NCBI GenBank assembly: GCA_963669155.1
Contig: OZ022595.1
Coordinates: 3,917,642-3,981,641, forward strand
From: Arbacia lixula
Taxonomy: Eukaryota > Echinodermata > Echinoidea > Arbacioida > Arbaciidae
Direction of reading: 5' to 3'
Length of the DNA: 64,000 bases
The notes below the pieces were generated by a model. The model ran no database searches. It saw nothing but the letters and a program-made list of their open reading frames with translations, and had not been told where the DNA came from. Positions within the stretch are counted from its first letter, which is position 1, and every line of letters begins with the position of its first letter. Below are positions 49,042-62,603 of this stretch, one piece after another. The translations under genes were made by a program, and so were the position numbers.

Positions 49042-52000
49042 ATGTCTGCCGTTCAGCTCTTTACTTTGCTGTATCTCGCTTGTGTGGAAGTGATCGTGTT
49101 TACGAACGTGACGCAGGCACAACGATGTGAGTATTGGCATGTCACCTGTTATTTGAAATAGCGTTGGAAGAAAGACGCAGCAATCGAAGGATTTATGACT
49201 AGTAAATGGTGAAGGAGAGAGACAGTAGAAGAGGGAGAGAGTTTGAAAGAGTGCATATATTAATAGCAGAAGAGGATAGGAGAGTGCGGGAGATTCATGA
49301 GAGTGATGGAGAGTGCGACAGACTTTCTGGACGTTTTAACAAGTTTCAATACTGGGATTCCTAAATAATGAATCACTAAATATCACAGCTATATTAAAAG
49401 TGCTTGTATTATTTCTTCATACAAACGGTCTCTGGATTGTGACGATAGAGCAACCATCACATCGCCTGCATTCCCGGATAATTATCCTAAAAAATGTAGA
49501 TATCGCATGGAACATACTGCTGTTCTAAATCGACGAATTCTTGTCAGATTCAATTATTTCAATATTTAGGAACCTCGTGACATGGTATTAATGCTGGATC
49601 CCCTCAATAAGCTGAATGGTGGTTGGTACACTGGTAAAAAGACAGATTTAACATTTACTACGCTCTCCAAAACGTGCCTCACTTCACCTTTCAATGCTAA
49701 GTTCTGTAATATGAGAATGACGTAATACTTAATTAATTTGGACATACATTTGTCCCAAACGCTACATCTCTTTCGACAATTTTGACAAGGTTCACCACTG
49801 GTATTCACCAGTCATATTTCGGTGAAATTAGTGGTTTCAAAGATGAATTATTAATCACTGAATCTCAAGCAAATTACATTATACGAAAAGGATATTTATC
49901 ATAATACACTTTTACAGACAACCGGTCTCTGGATTGTGACGATGGAGCAACCATCACATCGCCTGCATTCCCGGAGTTTTATCCCAATGATGCATATGTC
50001 CAATGGAACATTGTCGCTCTTCCAAATCGACGAATTCTCGTAACATTCAATTATTTCAATGTTAAGGAATATCTGGACATGGTATTGATGTTGGATCCCC
50101 TCAATATTCTGAATGATGGTTGGTTCACTGGTGTAAAGACAGATTTACCGCCGTACCTGTCGCAAGGAAATCGTCTCACCATCATGTTTACGTCGTCATC
50201 ATTTGGGAGTCAACCGGGATTCAATTTGACGATATCCTGCTATGAACAAGCATGTGAGTTAACCAAATTCAATCTGTTAAATTAATTGCAACAAAAAATG
50301 ATACTAGCCAGCAAAGGAGTTGTCCTTCAATGTGCAAAGAAACAGCCAGTCACGTAAGTGACACTAGAGCTTGGAACAGCAAAAAAAATAGCGCAACTAT
50401 AATGAAATGTTTTGGATTTGTCCATTAATCTTTGTTAGCGATGCATTCTTACATGATTGTGTCATGTAACTTATCTTAAACCTTGATGCATAGTCATTAT
50501 TACTAAAACACTCGTCTCTCTGTCCACTTAACACAAGTTTAGGTCTAAAAAGATAATATCCCCCGTGCGTGTGAGGTGCCATGAAATTGACGTACATGCA
50601 TTGATGCGACTGGCATCAGGATGTGTCATTATCAAACACTATAGACGTATCAACCTATGACAGAAGACGTAAAACTCGCAATGTCGGTAAATGGTTTCAC
50701 AGTTCTGAAAAGAGTAGCGATGGTGGGAATCGAATACAGCATCACATGGCGTAACGGATATATTAGCTTAGCGCATCTTCACTTTCACATCGGACACAAA
50801 AAGACACTGGTCCCTTACTTTGATCCATTCCTTGCGACTGGCTATATTGTGTACATCAGTTTCATTTTCACATAATTATTGTTTTCAATTGCATCACATG
50901 AGACAATTTTTACCTATTATGCGCACTGACATCAGTTTTCATTTGTATAATCGATAATTATGAAGTAACTGAATTACGGTTTCTTCTGGCGTTGTCTAGC
51001 TTCTATCATGCAGGTCCGGCTGGTCAACAGTGATCCCCCGGAGGAAGGGTTGGTGGAGCTTTCACGGATGGGCGGAAACTGGACAATGGTTTGTGAAGAT
51101 CACTTCGAGGAGGAGCTCGCTCTTGTGATCTGTAGACAACTTGGTTATCCTGCAGTAGAAGGGATATTCATTGAGAATGGTGCATGTGCAGGGAGGAGCT
51201 GTGTCAAGGCACCACAATGTAGTGAGTGCCATCTTGATATTATCCTTACTCCGGACGTATCACATATGAATTATGTATCACAATACCGAATATGCAGACC
51301 GTGTCAGGGATGATGCTGTAATCATTATTGCAACATTCGTCAGGAAGAATAAGGGAAAGAAAGGATAAGGACATTAGACGAGCGTTCTCAATTTGTATCC
51401 ACATATGCCTTAGTTAGTCATTCATATAGTCAAATATATCTAAATGTATTCTGAATGATTGGGGGTTTTAATGAAATGGAATTTAAAATGATATTCATAG
51501 TTGAAACATTTGTTGTATAAACACAACCATTTTGAGCAGTTTTTGCATTAAATCTGTTATCTGTGCATGGACACATGTGCAATGTGGAATGTTTGTATTC
51601 GATAAAATAAAGATGAATATTTCAGTCATCACCAATGATAACATTGTTATGAGATGTCTGTACATTACAGGAGAAATGTCTTACCGCCTTGACGACTGTT
51701 TTGTATCCTACGATGAATGCCAATCTCAAAATGGTCTACGAGTGCAATGCCACAGTGAGTATTTTTTTTAAATTGTATGATATTTAGGATCTTGCTCAAT
51801 TGGATGAGATAAGCAAAGTACATTACCCCATATTTCTACTCATGTACTCGACAAGCTGTTAGAAAAAATACAAATATAAACTTCTTATTCTCCACCAGGA
51901 GGTAATACGTGGTAATGTGGAAGGATGAATAGTACAGATAGGAATGTGCGTAATTATGAACATACATAATCTGAAGAAACATTGTACATAATATTTGCTT

Positions 52001-55000
52001 TTCAAAGTATCCACACCAATCAGTCAACCCTAATTCGTTATCTGGAAAGAATGTCATACCCTTGACAGACCACACTGAAGAGGCAATGTTGATAATAAAT
52101 GAATGACAATGATTGTTTTCATTTTCCAACTAGAGCCAGGTTATATCGGATGCTATGAGTTTGACGCCGATACGCTCAAAGACGAATTCACCTCTGAGTC
52201 GATCTCTGATTGCGTTTCATCCTGTCAATCTGTGAACCCGGATGCAATTGCTGCAGTAAGGGGAGAGAGATGCTTATGTACATCAGCGGCTACTGTCGGC
52301 TTGGCTGATCTCACTTTTCATTATGACAAGTGTGATCAGCCAGAAAATGTCACTCAACTTTGGAGACGAGTTTACACCAGTGAGTATTTCGACATTACCA
52401 ATATCTGTAGAAAGTGTGGCTTTTTCGTCGGTAACAGTATCAGAAAAGATGTGAGATCTATACTGCCACATAAAAAGTATATATAAAGAGAGAGAGAGAG
52501 AGAGAGATGCTGTAAAGCAGTCTAAACTAGTAGGCCTACTAGCCTATCAAATTTCCTGAATTCCATACGTTGGTCCATGCTAGGCAACACTTGCCCAAGC
52601 AGCTCTTAATGTGTCCACAGTTTTATTTTTTCTTCCATTTCCATTCACGCACAATATACAGTCCGAATCATTACGTGATAATAGCAATTTATGTACAAGA
52701 AAACAGTTATCTTTATCTCAAATTAAGCCAGACATTACAGTTTACTTTTTGAATTCATCCTGTCGTTGAAACTAATAATCACAGAAATCACAATGATAGC
52801 ATTGGAAAAGATTCATCACTGCATTCCTTATCATTTGAAATGTGAATTGCTAGCTCCGACTGGTGGATTTATATATTTTAAGTCATAAAAGATGGCACAT
52901 TGAATTTTCATAGCCAAAAACTGGACGTCTCAAGATAAATAGCACATAAGATGCGTCGTAGGCAATATGCAACAAGAGGTAATTTGATTTGTTTTGATCT
53001 TACATCATTTCCATTCAATATGTCTACAGCCTCGTCTGGTTTTTGTGATCCCTTGGAAATATCACATGGGACAGTAGAGCCGAGCATCACGTGGTTCGGA
53101 TCCATCGTCAGCATCTCTTGTGAAGACGGGTACAACTTGACAGGGGCCTCCAGACTGCAGTGTGGACCTGGTGTATCAACCTATCATCCAGTCTGGAATG
53201 ATTCTATTCCAATTTGCACTGAAATACCAGGTGATGTATCACAGTAGAGCTTTATGATAAAAGCAAAAGAAAGAAAAGAAAAGATGACAGCCCGCGGGGC
53301 CATGATTACAAGATATACGTACAAGTGTCATGTATATCGCACACAAATATGTGCGCACCATTTCCATTATCCGAGAAATAGTTCCCATACACATTCCACC
53401 CTACCGCCCTTCTTTACTGAGCAATGTGGATTAAGTACATCGCTGAAGGACACAAGTGCACGTTAATGTTTGAACCCGGAACTATGACTTCATAGTGTAC
53501 AGTTCACAACCACTATATATATTTATTGATCTTCACTTGAGATTTATTCAAGTGAATCGTCATATAATGGTGCTCCGTAGTTATACAAGCATGGTGCAAT
53601 GTGAACCTGTATCTTAAAGAAGGCCGATACTATATACTGATTGCGGAGCAGTGTTTTTATTGCCATCGAATTATTATTGCGTTTTTTATTTTGAAATAGG
53701 TGTTAAGACCTCACTTCCTTCCAGGCATTTGCACGAGTCTGGAACAGTTTGGCAAACATTTTCAACGCTTGAAACTTTCCAATGAATTCATCTGAGAGTC
53801 GGAATGTATATCAGGGGACGGGGCGTTGTGTGTTCTTCTAAGACTCACGACAATTATGTTGATTTGCACACAAAACGATTTTTTTACACAATTAATGAAT
53901 TGCTAGACAGTAGTGCCGTATGATTAAAAAAAAACCATGAAATACCTGTTATCTTCCTTTATAACTGCAAGTGAAAGTTTGATCTTAAAGTGTTTGAATT
54001 TCCCTCATCATCAGATCTTATCACAAACAAACAAGAAGTCTCTTCTGTGTACACCACTAATCTGATGGACTAAATTGGGTGTTGTTCTTCATATCAGCAT
54101 TCATGAAGTATGAATGTGTATGTCTCAATCAATGCCATTTTCAGCTTTTACATTCTGAGGGAATTACTTGAATATTTTTAACATCGTGTCGCTACTCCCC
54201 CTCCCAACGACTCTAAACTTTTATTTGACCCGAATCCGCGCAAGAGACAGAACTGTTTCCCTGTTTCATTACACTGCATGAGCAATGATACATGAACAAT
54301 GATCACGTAGCCCGGTAATGACCACACAATGTCTGTATAATTTCCATAAATGTGCATTTTGATGCTCCTTCTTTCCTTATTGCCCCCCCCCCCCCCATTT
54401 CTAGAACTGGTAACTACAACTACTGAGGAAGTAACAAGCATTGCGACTTCAGAAGGTATGTCTGAAACAGATTAAGTGTCTATGCTTGACTAGTGAATAC
54501 ACCGTGTGATAGTTGATCAATGCGTTATTAGGATCTGATATGAAATCATATGCAAATTACCAAGGGACGAGTGTGAGGATAAGAGTGACAGTCAGAGGTC
54601 GAATACAAATGGTGTAACACTTAATGCGAAATATCAGTTCTTCGTCAGCATCTTCAGGCGATAAACGGTATCGCACATGCATAAATGCGGAAAAGATCAT
54701 GAAATGTCATTCAATGTTAACTTCGTTGTGCTTCAACATAGTTTTCCTATCAGATTGTTTTATGTATCTATACGTATATCCACTGGGTTATAATAAAGTG
54801 AGAGTTCATACAATGTGAATTCATGGAAAAAGACTTTTCTTGCATATGTAGCTACCTACTAATGAAATGTATTTCCACAACTTTTTTTTCTAGTTTTCGA
54901 AACAGCGACAGCTCGAGTAGAAGGTAGGAATCACAGTGCATACCATCAACACACCATATCACATGTGGACAATTTCCCACAGGAAAGAGCAGTGTTTAGG

Positions 55001-57232
55001 ATTGTGTAGGTAACCAACACCATTCATAGGGTTATGGGTAAACTGCAATCATAACTTAAGTTTACGTAATATTTTGTTTGTTTGGACTAGTTTTGGTACC
55101 TGGATAGTGTGTACACATTCAAAGAACGTGGCTCCAAGAAGTTGCTTATTAAGAGCCCATTCATTAAAAAGAGGTGTAACTCAGTAATTAGAGGCTTCGC
55201 TCTAAATATTGAAGTATCATTTAACAGTGTGTCAAACGGTCAGATGGAAATGTGAAAATGTTGCCATTCCTTGTCATGAGTACTCGAACATATGCAACTA
55301 AATATGTAATATTGATACTTCTTTTGTTTAATCTAATGTCGCATATTTTTGTTTATTCATATGACTTTCTGCATAGGTACAAACTGTTCCTTTAACAACG
55401 ACATTAGCTTGCTATGTTCATGGTTATATACATTTGTATTAGGTTATAAGCACATTATTAGTTGAGCTGACAAGTTGCTTTACTAAAGTCGTTTCCTTCA
55501 TGAATTCCTTTTCAACACTTTATATGTCTGTTTATATCATAAACCTCGTAAATGTCGTAAACAGACGAGTGACGACCCAAGAACATAATGTCCCTGGCTT
55601 GTTTGTGACAAATGTGAACACAAACGAAAACGAAGAAAATCATAATGGTACATTATTTGGTGATTATTTAGATAGTTCTGTCCATAACCTCCTTCCTTTG
55701 TAGACTATATTTCCTATACTAGTTACTCGGAAACGGAGGACTAACCATCTTATTCGTAGTATTCATTTTCCTTCTTTTGTAGACCATATTTCTTTATACA
55801 TTATACTCGGAAACGGAGGACTAACCATCTTATCCGTAGTATTCATGAGTGATTTCTTCTTATTTGCTAGAGGATCAATGCGCTACGTAGGCTATCTCGT
55901 CAATAAAGCTTTGATCACATCGACGGCTGTACTGGGGTTCCTCCTCCTGATCACCGTGACGAGTTGGATCGCATCTCGATGTCGACCTTCTCGCTGTCCG
56001 AGGAAAACACCAGCTGATCAGGTAAAATAAAGTGCGTGCACATACCAGTAAGACGATGGTTATTATCAGTCACAACTGGCAGTTGGTGATGTTTTACAGC
56101 AGTTGTGGTTCATCAATGTGGCTTAGTGAACAAGGAGTTCCTGTCATAGTACACTGGGTTATAATACGTTTATTGGTCTAATGATAAGGACATAGGTCAC
56201 AGATGATGGTAACAATACCTAAGTGCTCTGTGTTTAAATCATTTGGAACATTTCAATGAACAGCCTTAACGTTCTACTTTGTCTGCAGTGTTATGATATA
56301 GTATTTCACCTGAACGTATAGTAGCGCTTAGAAAATACTACACTGTTGTCTTTTGGTCTGGAATTGATTCTTAACAAAAGGGGTAATATCGGTGTATTAA
56401 TCATATAGGGTCCACAAGATGACCACAATACTTCGGGATAGGCACGATGAACGTAACCCATTACCTGGGACGGGCCGCGGCCTTCGGTCTTCCCCATTCC
56501 ACTAAAGACAATACTGCAGCAAATAGTGTTAACCTTTTACTTACGATTTTATTTTCTGACTTTGTGAAGTCAAAATTAGGATGTCAAAAATGTGCAGTAA
56601 TCAAAAGTGTTTAAGGTTCATAAATAGCCTGTTGTATATTGTATCAAAAGCAAATGGTATGGAAACCGTGCTGCTTAATATCTGAGTGTAAAAGATTTAG
56701 TAAAAATGGGTTAATAGAAATAGAGTTTTTTACCAAATGTAATCGTTTACCCACAGACCTAGGTGACCATGCAAACTTTAGGCCTTTAATTGGTTGCACA
56801 AGCTACATATAACACAACCCCAAGAAGATATCTTGCAGAGTGTCAGCATTGCACCTCTTGACCACATGTTTTCCCCAGATCACTCATGTGTACCTCGACA
56901 TGACAAGGTCCAGTGGTAACACCAGTGAAGCCATAGCCATGCGTACCCTCACATCGGCTCCACTAAGTTCACATGACGTAAGCATGGGTCTTCCCCAGGT
57001 GCCCCCAAGCTGCACCAATCCGACAATCAAACCCGCTGATCTCGTGTTCTACGAATCCGTCCCAAACGTACAGAATGTAGCAAGCTCCTCGAAGTACTAC
57101 GAGAACACCGACGACTTACGAGACCCCGACGAAGATGAGTTCGGCTATATCCTCCCGAACCCGAGATCAAAACAAAATGCCGAAGTGAATCCGTTGTCCC
57201 CCGCCCCTATCACACAATCGTACGTAGAGTAA
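49042..57232 (+). CDS. Receptor gene 4: CUB-SRCR-WSC-Sushi-TM, shifted TM acceptor
   Basis: Eleven exons: 49042-49126, 49918-50253, 51000-51221, 51671-51754, 52134-52379, 53030-53230, 54405-54455, 54894-54923, 55570-55647, 55891-56021, 56879-57232, giving 1,818 nt and 605 residues. All match gene 1 in phase, but the TM exon only works if the acceptor at 55889-55890 is used instead of the ancestral one at 55869-55870, which leads to an in-frame TAG. If the cell still uses the old acceptor, the product stops before the membrane and would be secreted or degraded. The rest of the gene, including the full tail, is intact. Confidence 0.75.
49422..49652 (+). pseudogene. Dead half-CUB exon, unit 4
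   Basis: Nearly identical to the unit-3 relic: no acceptor, the same compensating indels, and the same TAG at 49567-49569. Confidence 0.8.
49918..50253 (+). CDS. Gene 4 CUB-like domain exon
   Basis: 336 nt. ITSPAFPEFYPNDAYVQW resembles gene 3 in the first half. VKTDLPPYLSQ and SSSFGSQPGFNL resemble gene 2 in the second half, a patchwork between copies. Confidence 0.84.
51000..51754 (+). CDS. Gene 4 SRCR domain, two exons
   Basis: Exons 51000-51221 and 51671-51754. NWTMVCEDHFEEELA and GIFIENG are copy-specific. The second exon reads REMSYRLDDCFVSYDEC, with Phe after the conserved Cys. Confidence 0.84.
52134..52379 (+). CDS. Gene 4 WSC domain exon
   Basis: 246 nt. GYIGCYEFDADTLKDEF, RCLCTSAATVGLADL, DKCDQPENVTQLW. 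Six cysteines conserved. Confidence 0.8.
53030..53230 (+). CDS. Gene 4 Sushi/CCP domain exon
   Basis: 201 nt with the regular four cysteines (GFCDPLE, SISCEDGY, RLQCGPG, PICTE). Closest to gene 1 in the middle and to gene 3 at both ends. Confidence 0.88.
54405..55647 (+). CDS. Gene 4 stalk, three small exons
   Basis: Exons 54405-54455 (ELVTTTTEEVTSIATSE), 54894-54923 (VFETATARVE) and 55570-55647 (VTTQEHNVPGLFVTNVN). The first follows a run of 14 C. Confidence 0.65.
55891..56021 (+). CDS. Gene 4 transmembrane exon, new acceptor
   Basis: 131 nt if spliced at cgctacgtag|gc, phase 1 to 0. GYLVNKALITSTAVLGFLLL then the RCRPSRCPRK anchor. Relative to gene 1 the region has gained 8 bp, which breaks the frame from the old acceptor but creates this AG. 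The exon loses only the few residues before the helix. Confidence 0.6.
56879..57232 (+). CDS. Gene 4 cytoplasmic tail exon
   Basis: 354 nt, the longest tail, ending ITQSYVE. Tyr493 (VYLDM), Tyr546 (VFYESV), Tyr561-562 (KYYENT), Tyr578 (GYILP), plus an added Tyr near the end. Confidence 0.8.
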   Translation: MTHVYLDMTRSSGNTSEAIAMRTLTSAPLSSHDVSMGLPQVPPSCTNPTIKPADLVFYESVPNVQNVASSSKYYENTDDLRDPDEDEFGYILPNPRSKQNAEVNPLSPAPITQSYVE

Positions 57233-58600
57233 ACAGATAGGAGTGAGGGTTGGGGTGGGGTAGGTGCAAATCTACACACGGACTCAATATCCAGTATGCC
57301 ATCCAACACAAGTTTGATATGTAAGCTTTTCACTCTGAAGTGCGTAGAGCAGTTGATGCAGAAACAAAATGGCGTAAAGCGTTTTGCACATGAAATACAC
57401 AGAAATCCCATACAGGAGTAGTGTCTTGTGCGCACCATGCTTTAATCTATTTTGATTGTATGTTGCTCTACAACAACCTTAATGATATCGTCCCTCATTC
57501 AAAATGTTAAATATTTCTTATTCTCTAAAGTTCCTCACCCTCCCGTAAACAAATTATGATGTAAGATACACTAGTCGTAGGCAGCGCACTCATGTATATC
57601 ATGTATGTATGTATGTATGTATGTATGTATCTGTACCTTATCGTGAGTTTACTTGTCTGCACATTTGCCTGGCGGGGAAATGTATTTTCTAATCATCGCC
57701 AAAAATGTCATGCTATGATCTCATTACATGAGTAATTACAACAATCAATTATTTATAAAAAAAGAAGAAGAGACTATCGCTTTGCGTAAAATGATATTGA
57801 TTTTAAGAGCTAGATCGAAGCATCCTATGTCGACTAATTCATTGTCATTGTGGTGTATATATTGTATCAGTGAAAAGATACCATGTTTAGAAAAGTAAAA
57901 CATAATATTTCGTATAATTCACAGTACATGCTCAAATTAGACACTACTAGAATCATCGTGCGTTTTTAATTGTTTTTGTTTTTTGTTTTAGCGCTTTTGA
58001 TATGGCGGGGGAAATATGCTGTATGCAACGATCTCCCCTTTTTGGGGTAGCAGTTCAAAACGTTGATAATTAAAAAAAAAATGAGCAAAGAAAAGTTTAG
58101 TCAAGCTATTAATCTTAAGCTATTGATTTGGAATGGCCTTCAGAAATGTATTTACGACTATGCATCTTGGGTGTAATCGTTTGCCTTTCACTTTTACAGT
58201 ATAAATGAAGATGTTATTGATACGTACAGTATTTCATATCACCATTTTGAAAGTTTCTTTTTTTCTACGAATGAATAAAATGAGGCGTAAACTAAGGTGT
58301 CTTTTTTTTTTAATTTTGCTCAACGATACGTACTTTGTGTGATAGTTTACCGTACTGCAACAACCTACTGTATACATGATTTGCATCTCTAGTGTTAAAT
58401 GCTATTTGTAAATTTGGATGTGTACATTTAAAGATCATAACATTGACTGTGAACTTCATTGATGGGATGGATCTTTTCATTAGCAATAGAGCAATTCTGA
58501 AACAGGTTGTTTAAAGGTTATATTACAAGACGGTTTATGATATGCCACAATGAACATTTATACCATATAGTATAATATAGTTTAACTAATATGCATTTTA

Positions 58601-58810
58601 AACTGGAAGAATAGGTATTATACTATAGGTGGGGCTATTTATCCCCACCTATAGTACGGGGCTAAGCTTGGACCACTTTCTGTTTACATTGTTTTTTACC
58701 AAAGTGAGCGAGCCCCACCTATAGTCCAGGATTATTTGGCCAAGCAAAAAAGCAGGGCTAACCCCGCAATTGCAGGGCCAAGCCATTGTCCGGGGCTAAG
58801 AGCGCCAGTG
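58601..58810. mobile_element. TA-flanked hairpin-rich MITE, unit 4 (worn left end)
   Basis: Left end mutated (taaactgg for tacactgg) and part of the first palindrome arm lost; the right end CCAGTG|TA is intact. Confidence 0.55.
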
Positions 58811-60171
58811 TAATCAGAAACGAAAAATAGTACAGGGCTATAATTACGAAAAACTGGTAGACAGATTCTTTCAAGAGCGCGTCAGGATTTCTTTATATTT
58901 ACGATATTCAGCAGTATTTTTTTATCAAAGATATTGCGTGCATTCTAATAGCCTAGTTGCGATAAAGTAGGCATACAATTTCTTCAAGGGTGGTTGGGGG
59001 GTATTAATACACCACAATGATAGGTTGGCAGTTTATTATAGATAGTACGGGCTTTTAGATTGACGGTAAACCGATACGACAAAATTTATTCAAAGAGTTT
59101 GACTTTGCTTTACTATTATCTTTGATTGAATGCCAGTTCCAGAAGACGGACTTGGCTTTATTAATAATATTATTACGATAACACGACATCTCATTTCATG
59201 GGCGATCCTGGCTTAATGAAGTCTGTCAATTACGATAAACTGGTAGTTTCTTCAAGTGCGGGCTTTGCTTTATTAATAGCTACGATTGACTGACGGTTTC
59301 AAATTGGATCCCATATCTTCTGACAAGGTTTTCAATATCACAGAATAAGAAAGTATTCGAGATTGCTTGATATAATTGATTTAATTCATTGTACATATCT
59401 CCTTGGTTGCATAAGAGTAATAATAATACATCGAAATTATTACGGTAATAATAGTGATCGCAAAGGAATTAATGTTATTTTGGAAAGAAACCTTTAAAAT
59501 AGGAGGATTATGTTGCTTTGATTAAATTTTCGATGGGGAAAAGGGATTCCAGACCAGCTCATTGAGCGAGAATCCTGAAATGAATCAATGTAGTAAAAAA
59601 AACATTACATATATATGTGGTGGATGAAGGGATGGGGTGGGAACATGGTCGAAGAAGGTGTGTCTAGGAGAAAGCTGGACAAACAAAAAAAAAACGAAGA
59701 AGAAAATCACGTTTAGCAGTCGCTTGAGGAAAGTATTTTAAGAAAATGCTTGTGTGACACTTGAAACCATACTTGAAACCATGTCATACATATGGGAAGC
59801 GAGGTGCAAGGAAAATGTGCAAGAATATGGGTGGTAGTAATCATATCCATGATCATCATCATCATCATCATAAGGCTACATGAGAAAGCACAATCACGCA
59901 TGGTACTACTTGACTTTGTGCTAAATGTAAATTTTAGATAATACATGCGGCCTTTGCCCTACGAAGCATAGGGGAAGTGCTAGTTTCACAACCTCAACCA
60001 AGCCTTGTCTTCTTTCTATGTCGGTGAAAATTGTTGAGGTCATGTGAGGCATGTGAGTGTATTGATTGAATGTGTGGAAGGTAATTGTCATGTTTACAGT
60101 CATCTTACTTAGAAACACAAGGAAAAAGAATAATTCATTTATACCCTACATGCCTAAGACAATGGACAAGG

Positions 60172-60345
60172 CTGCATTTATTCAACGTAATGAATGTATT
60201 TACGGCACAATCAATTAAACACTCCTTGTCTCTTATTTGGAATGTCCTGCCCATAGAAATAACAAATACGAAATTAACACGTGCTTTTAAAGAGGCGGCG
60301 AAGCGTCACCTCATTCAGCCAATACTCTTCATGATTTTATTGTAG
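60172..60345 (+). mobile_element. LINE-like reverse-transcriptase C-terminus, unit 4
   Basis: The most open of the four copies. SIKHSLSLIWNVLPIEI followed by TRAFKEAAKRHLIQPILF and a stop matches the W-N-x-L-P ... F-K ... K-x-H-L ending of many non-LTR retrotransposon proteins. No reverse-transcriptase motif precedes it, so it is a 5'-truncated relic at best. Confidence 0.4.
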
Positions 60346-60384
60346 TACGCCCAAATAATACTTGTTTCTTTTGTTGTGTTGATA

Positions 60385-60940
60385 ACCACCCATGACTTCG
60401 TATACGGCAATGTTGTCGTCTAGTCTACAAAGTTGTTCTTGTGTTGACTCTTGTAGTAGGGTCCACGTTTATAATAACATGAAGTAGCTGGAGTGATAAA
60501 TTTCTGTTCAAGTGTCATATTCCATGTTCTCTCTCTCTCTTTCTCTCCGCTTCCCTCTCTCTCCTCATCTATATTCTATATAATGTAATTGACAATTATC
60601 ATACCTACAAGTTGTGACTTATTATGAAAACCCTTTTGTTTGATTTTCCTTTCGGCAAAATAATACCACCCATGACTTCATACGGCAATATTGTCGCCTG
60701 CAAAGTTGTTCTTGTGTTGACTTTCGTAGTAGGGTCCATACTTATAATAACATGAATTAGTTGGAGTGAAACATTTGTGTTCAAGTGTCATATTCCACAT
60801 ATAATGTTCTCTCTCTCTCCCTCCGCTTCCCTCTTTCTCCCAACTTATCAGCTATATAATGTAATTGACAATTATCATACCTACAAGTTTTGACTTATTA
60901 TGAAAACCCTTTTGTTTGATTTTCCTTTCGGCAAAATAAT
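60385..60940. repeat. 280-bp tandem duplication, unit 4 spacer
   Basis: accacccatgacttcgtat... at 60385-60664 recurs as accacccatgacttcatac... at 60665-60940, both ending cggcaaaataat. Units 1-3 have one copy. Confidence 0.9.
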
Positions 60941-61060
60941 AATTAATCAAATACTGATCATCTAGTATCCAAAAAGAAATCAGTCCATCAAATTAAATAT
61001 TCGTTTTGTCAGTCATACTTTGAGACTCTTCATACCTATGATATTCAGTGAATGTCCATG

Positions 61061-62603
61061 TGTCAGGAGAGAAATTTATCTTTGATTTTTGCCAGTGAAG
61101 TGAAATCGAACTTGTTTGAATTGGTAAAAGATTTAGAGCTTTAAAGCTGTCCTAGAAAGCCAATAGGTCAAACTGCAAGAAAGTGACTGTCTGGACATTC
61201 ACATTAAATGAGACAAAGCAAAAGTTAAAGAAATAGCATGGCAACAGCATGCCCGGTTTGTAGTATTATGTATTAATTCAGACTATAGAAATTGAGTGAA
61301 TAGAGGTGTTATGTAATAGCTCCTTTAGTGGTCGTGTATCACCACTGAATATAGTGCAAGATACGCTGGAGAATATATGTGTTGACTCACCGAGAGTAGA
61401 TGAAGAAGTGAAGTTTCTCCGATGAGGCTGAAATGTGTTCGTGGGCGGCTTCTTTGTTCGGGAGCGCATCGTTAATCATTGTCCATTGTGGTTAACTTTC
61501 TCGGAGCTCTGCGGTGTAAGAAAGTTTATTTGCCGACCTCGGTTGGTCGGATGTTTTGACCGTGGTCGGGCGATTACCGGAAATACCACGGGTAGGTGAC
61601 AAACAACAGACTTCGGGAAGAATAGTGTTTCAGTTTCAGGGGGGTCCTTTGTCAAAGTCTCAGCCCAATATATTCACGGAGATAATAGTTGAGCTGCTAC
61701 ACTCCCATCCAGGTGGTGGCTAGGAATGTTCTCTAGCTCTGTTGAGACTCAGCTATGTCAGTGTCACTAGGGTGTTGGTTGTAGTTTATTGTTCACAAGT
61801 TCATGAGTAAAGATGTTATGTAACAGCAGTCTAGACGATGGCTAGACATATTGTGTAGAGTTTCAATAGGGCTATATTTAAGCATGATGATTGGATGATT
61901 TCTTTAGTGTAGGAAAGGCATGAAAAGGCAAGTGTATGGGAGTGTAAGGGACTTTAGTGTGAACATCTATGGTTAGGGACGCTAATAAAAAGCTGAGTAA
62001 TGTAGAGGATCGGGGAGAAACACTTTAATCAGACATCCAGCATAGATCTCCGCTTAGGCAGCAGTCGTTCTTCTGGTGGTTTTCCACGTCGGTGAGATGC
62101 GAGCTCCAGCTGCCGATAAAACTGAACTCGGACAGTTATGATCCGAACTTTGGAACGGAGCTCAATCTCCATTTGCCTGCTCGCCGTCGTTTGAGCTCGG
62201 GCATCGCAGGTCAAGGCATGAGTCTGCATGGTAGCAGGGACTAGTGAAGGCCGAGGAGCTGAGAGGACCGCTGATAGGGTAGCGTCTAGCTGAGTGGCCA
62301 AGTCAAGGGATGCTTCCGAGAGACAAGCCAAGCGACTGTGCCGAGGTCGACAACGAGTGTATCCGGCATTGATGGCGACCGAGCCAGGCTGAGGGGATCA
62401 CCAGTTCAGGTCATCCAAGATAACCTAAGTTATGTATTTGTGATTTGTTTCATATTATCTTTTATGCTCAATGTATTGTTTTGAACGAGAAAGTTACAAA
62501 GATTTGAAACATTAAACTCGAGCATAACTGTATACGAACAGTTTGAATTTCTATTATTTCAGTGTCAGAGTAGCAGAAGAAAAAAAAAGTCACTCACGTG
62601 ACA
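61061..62603. mobile_element. 1.54-kb solo-LTR-like element
   Basis: Unit-4-specific insertion starting TGTCAGG and ending CACGTGACA, so it has TG...CA termini with a TGTCA/TGACA inverted match. It is flanked by the direct repeat ccatg (61056-61060 and 62604-62608). The uninterrupted site, gtccatgcact, is seen in units 1 and 2. A TATA-like gctatatttaagc near 61869 and AATAAA at 61984 would suit U3 and R regions. No gag or pol. A 100-codon minus-strand open frame at 62029-62331 has no recognisable domain. Confidence 0.65.
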
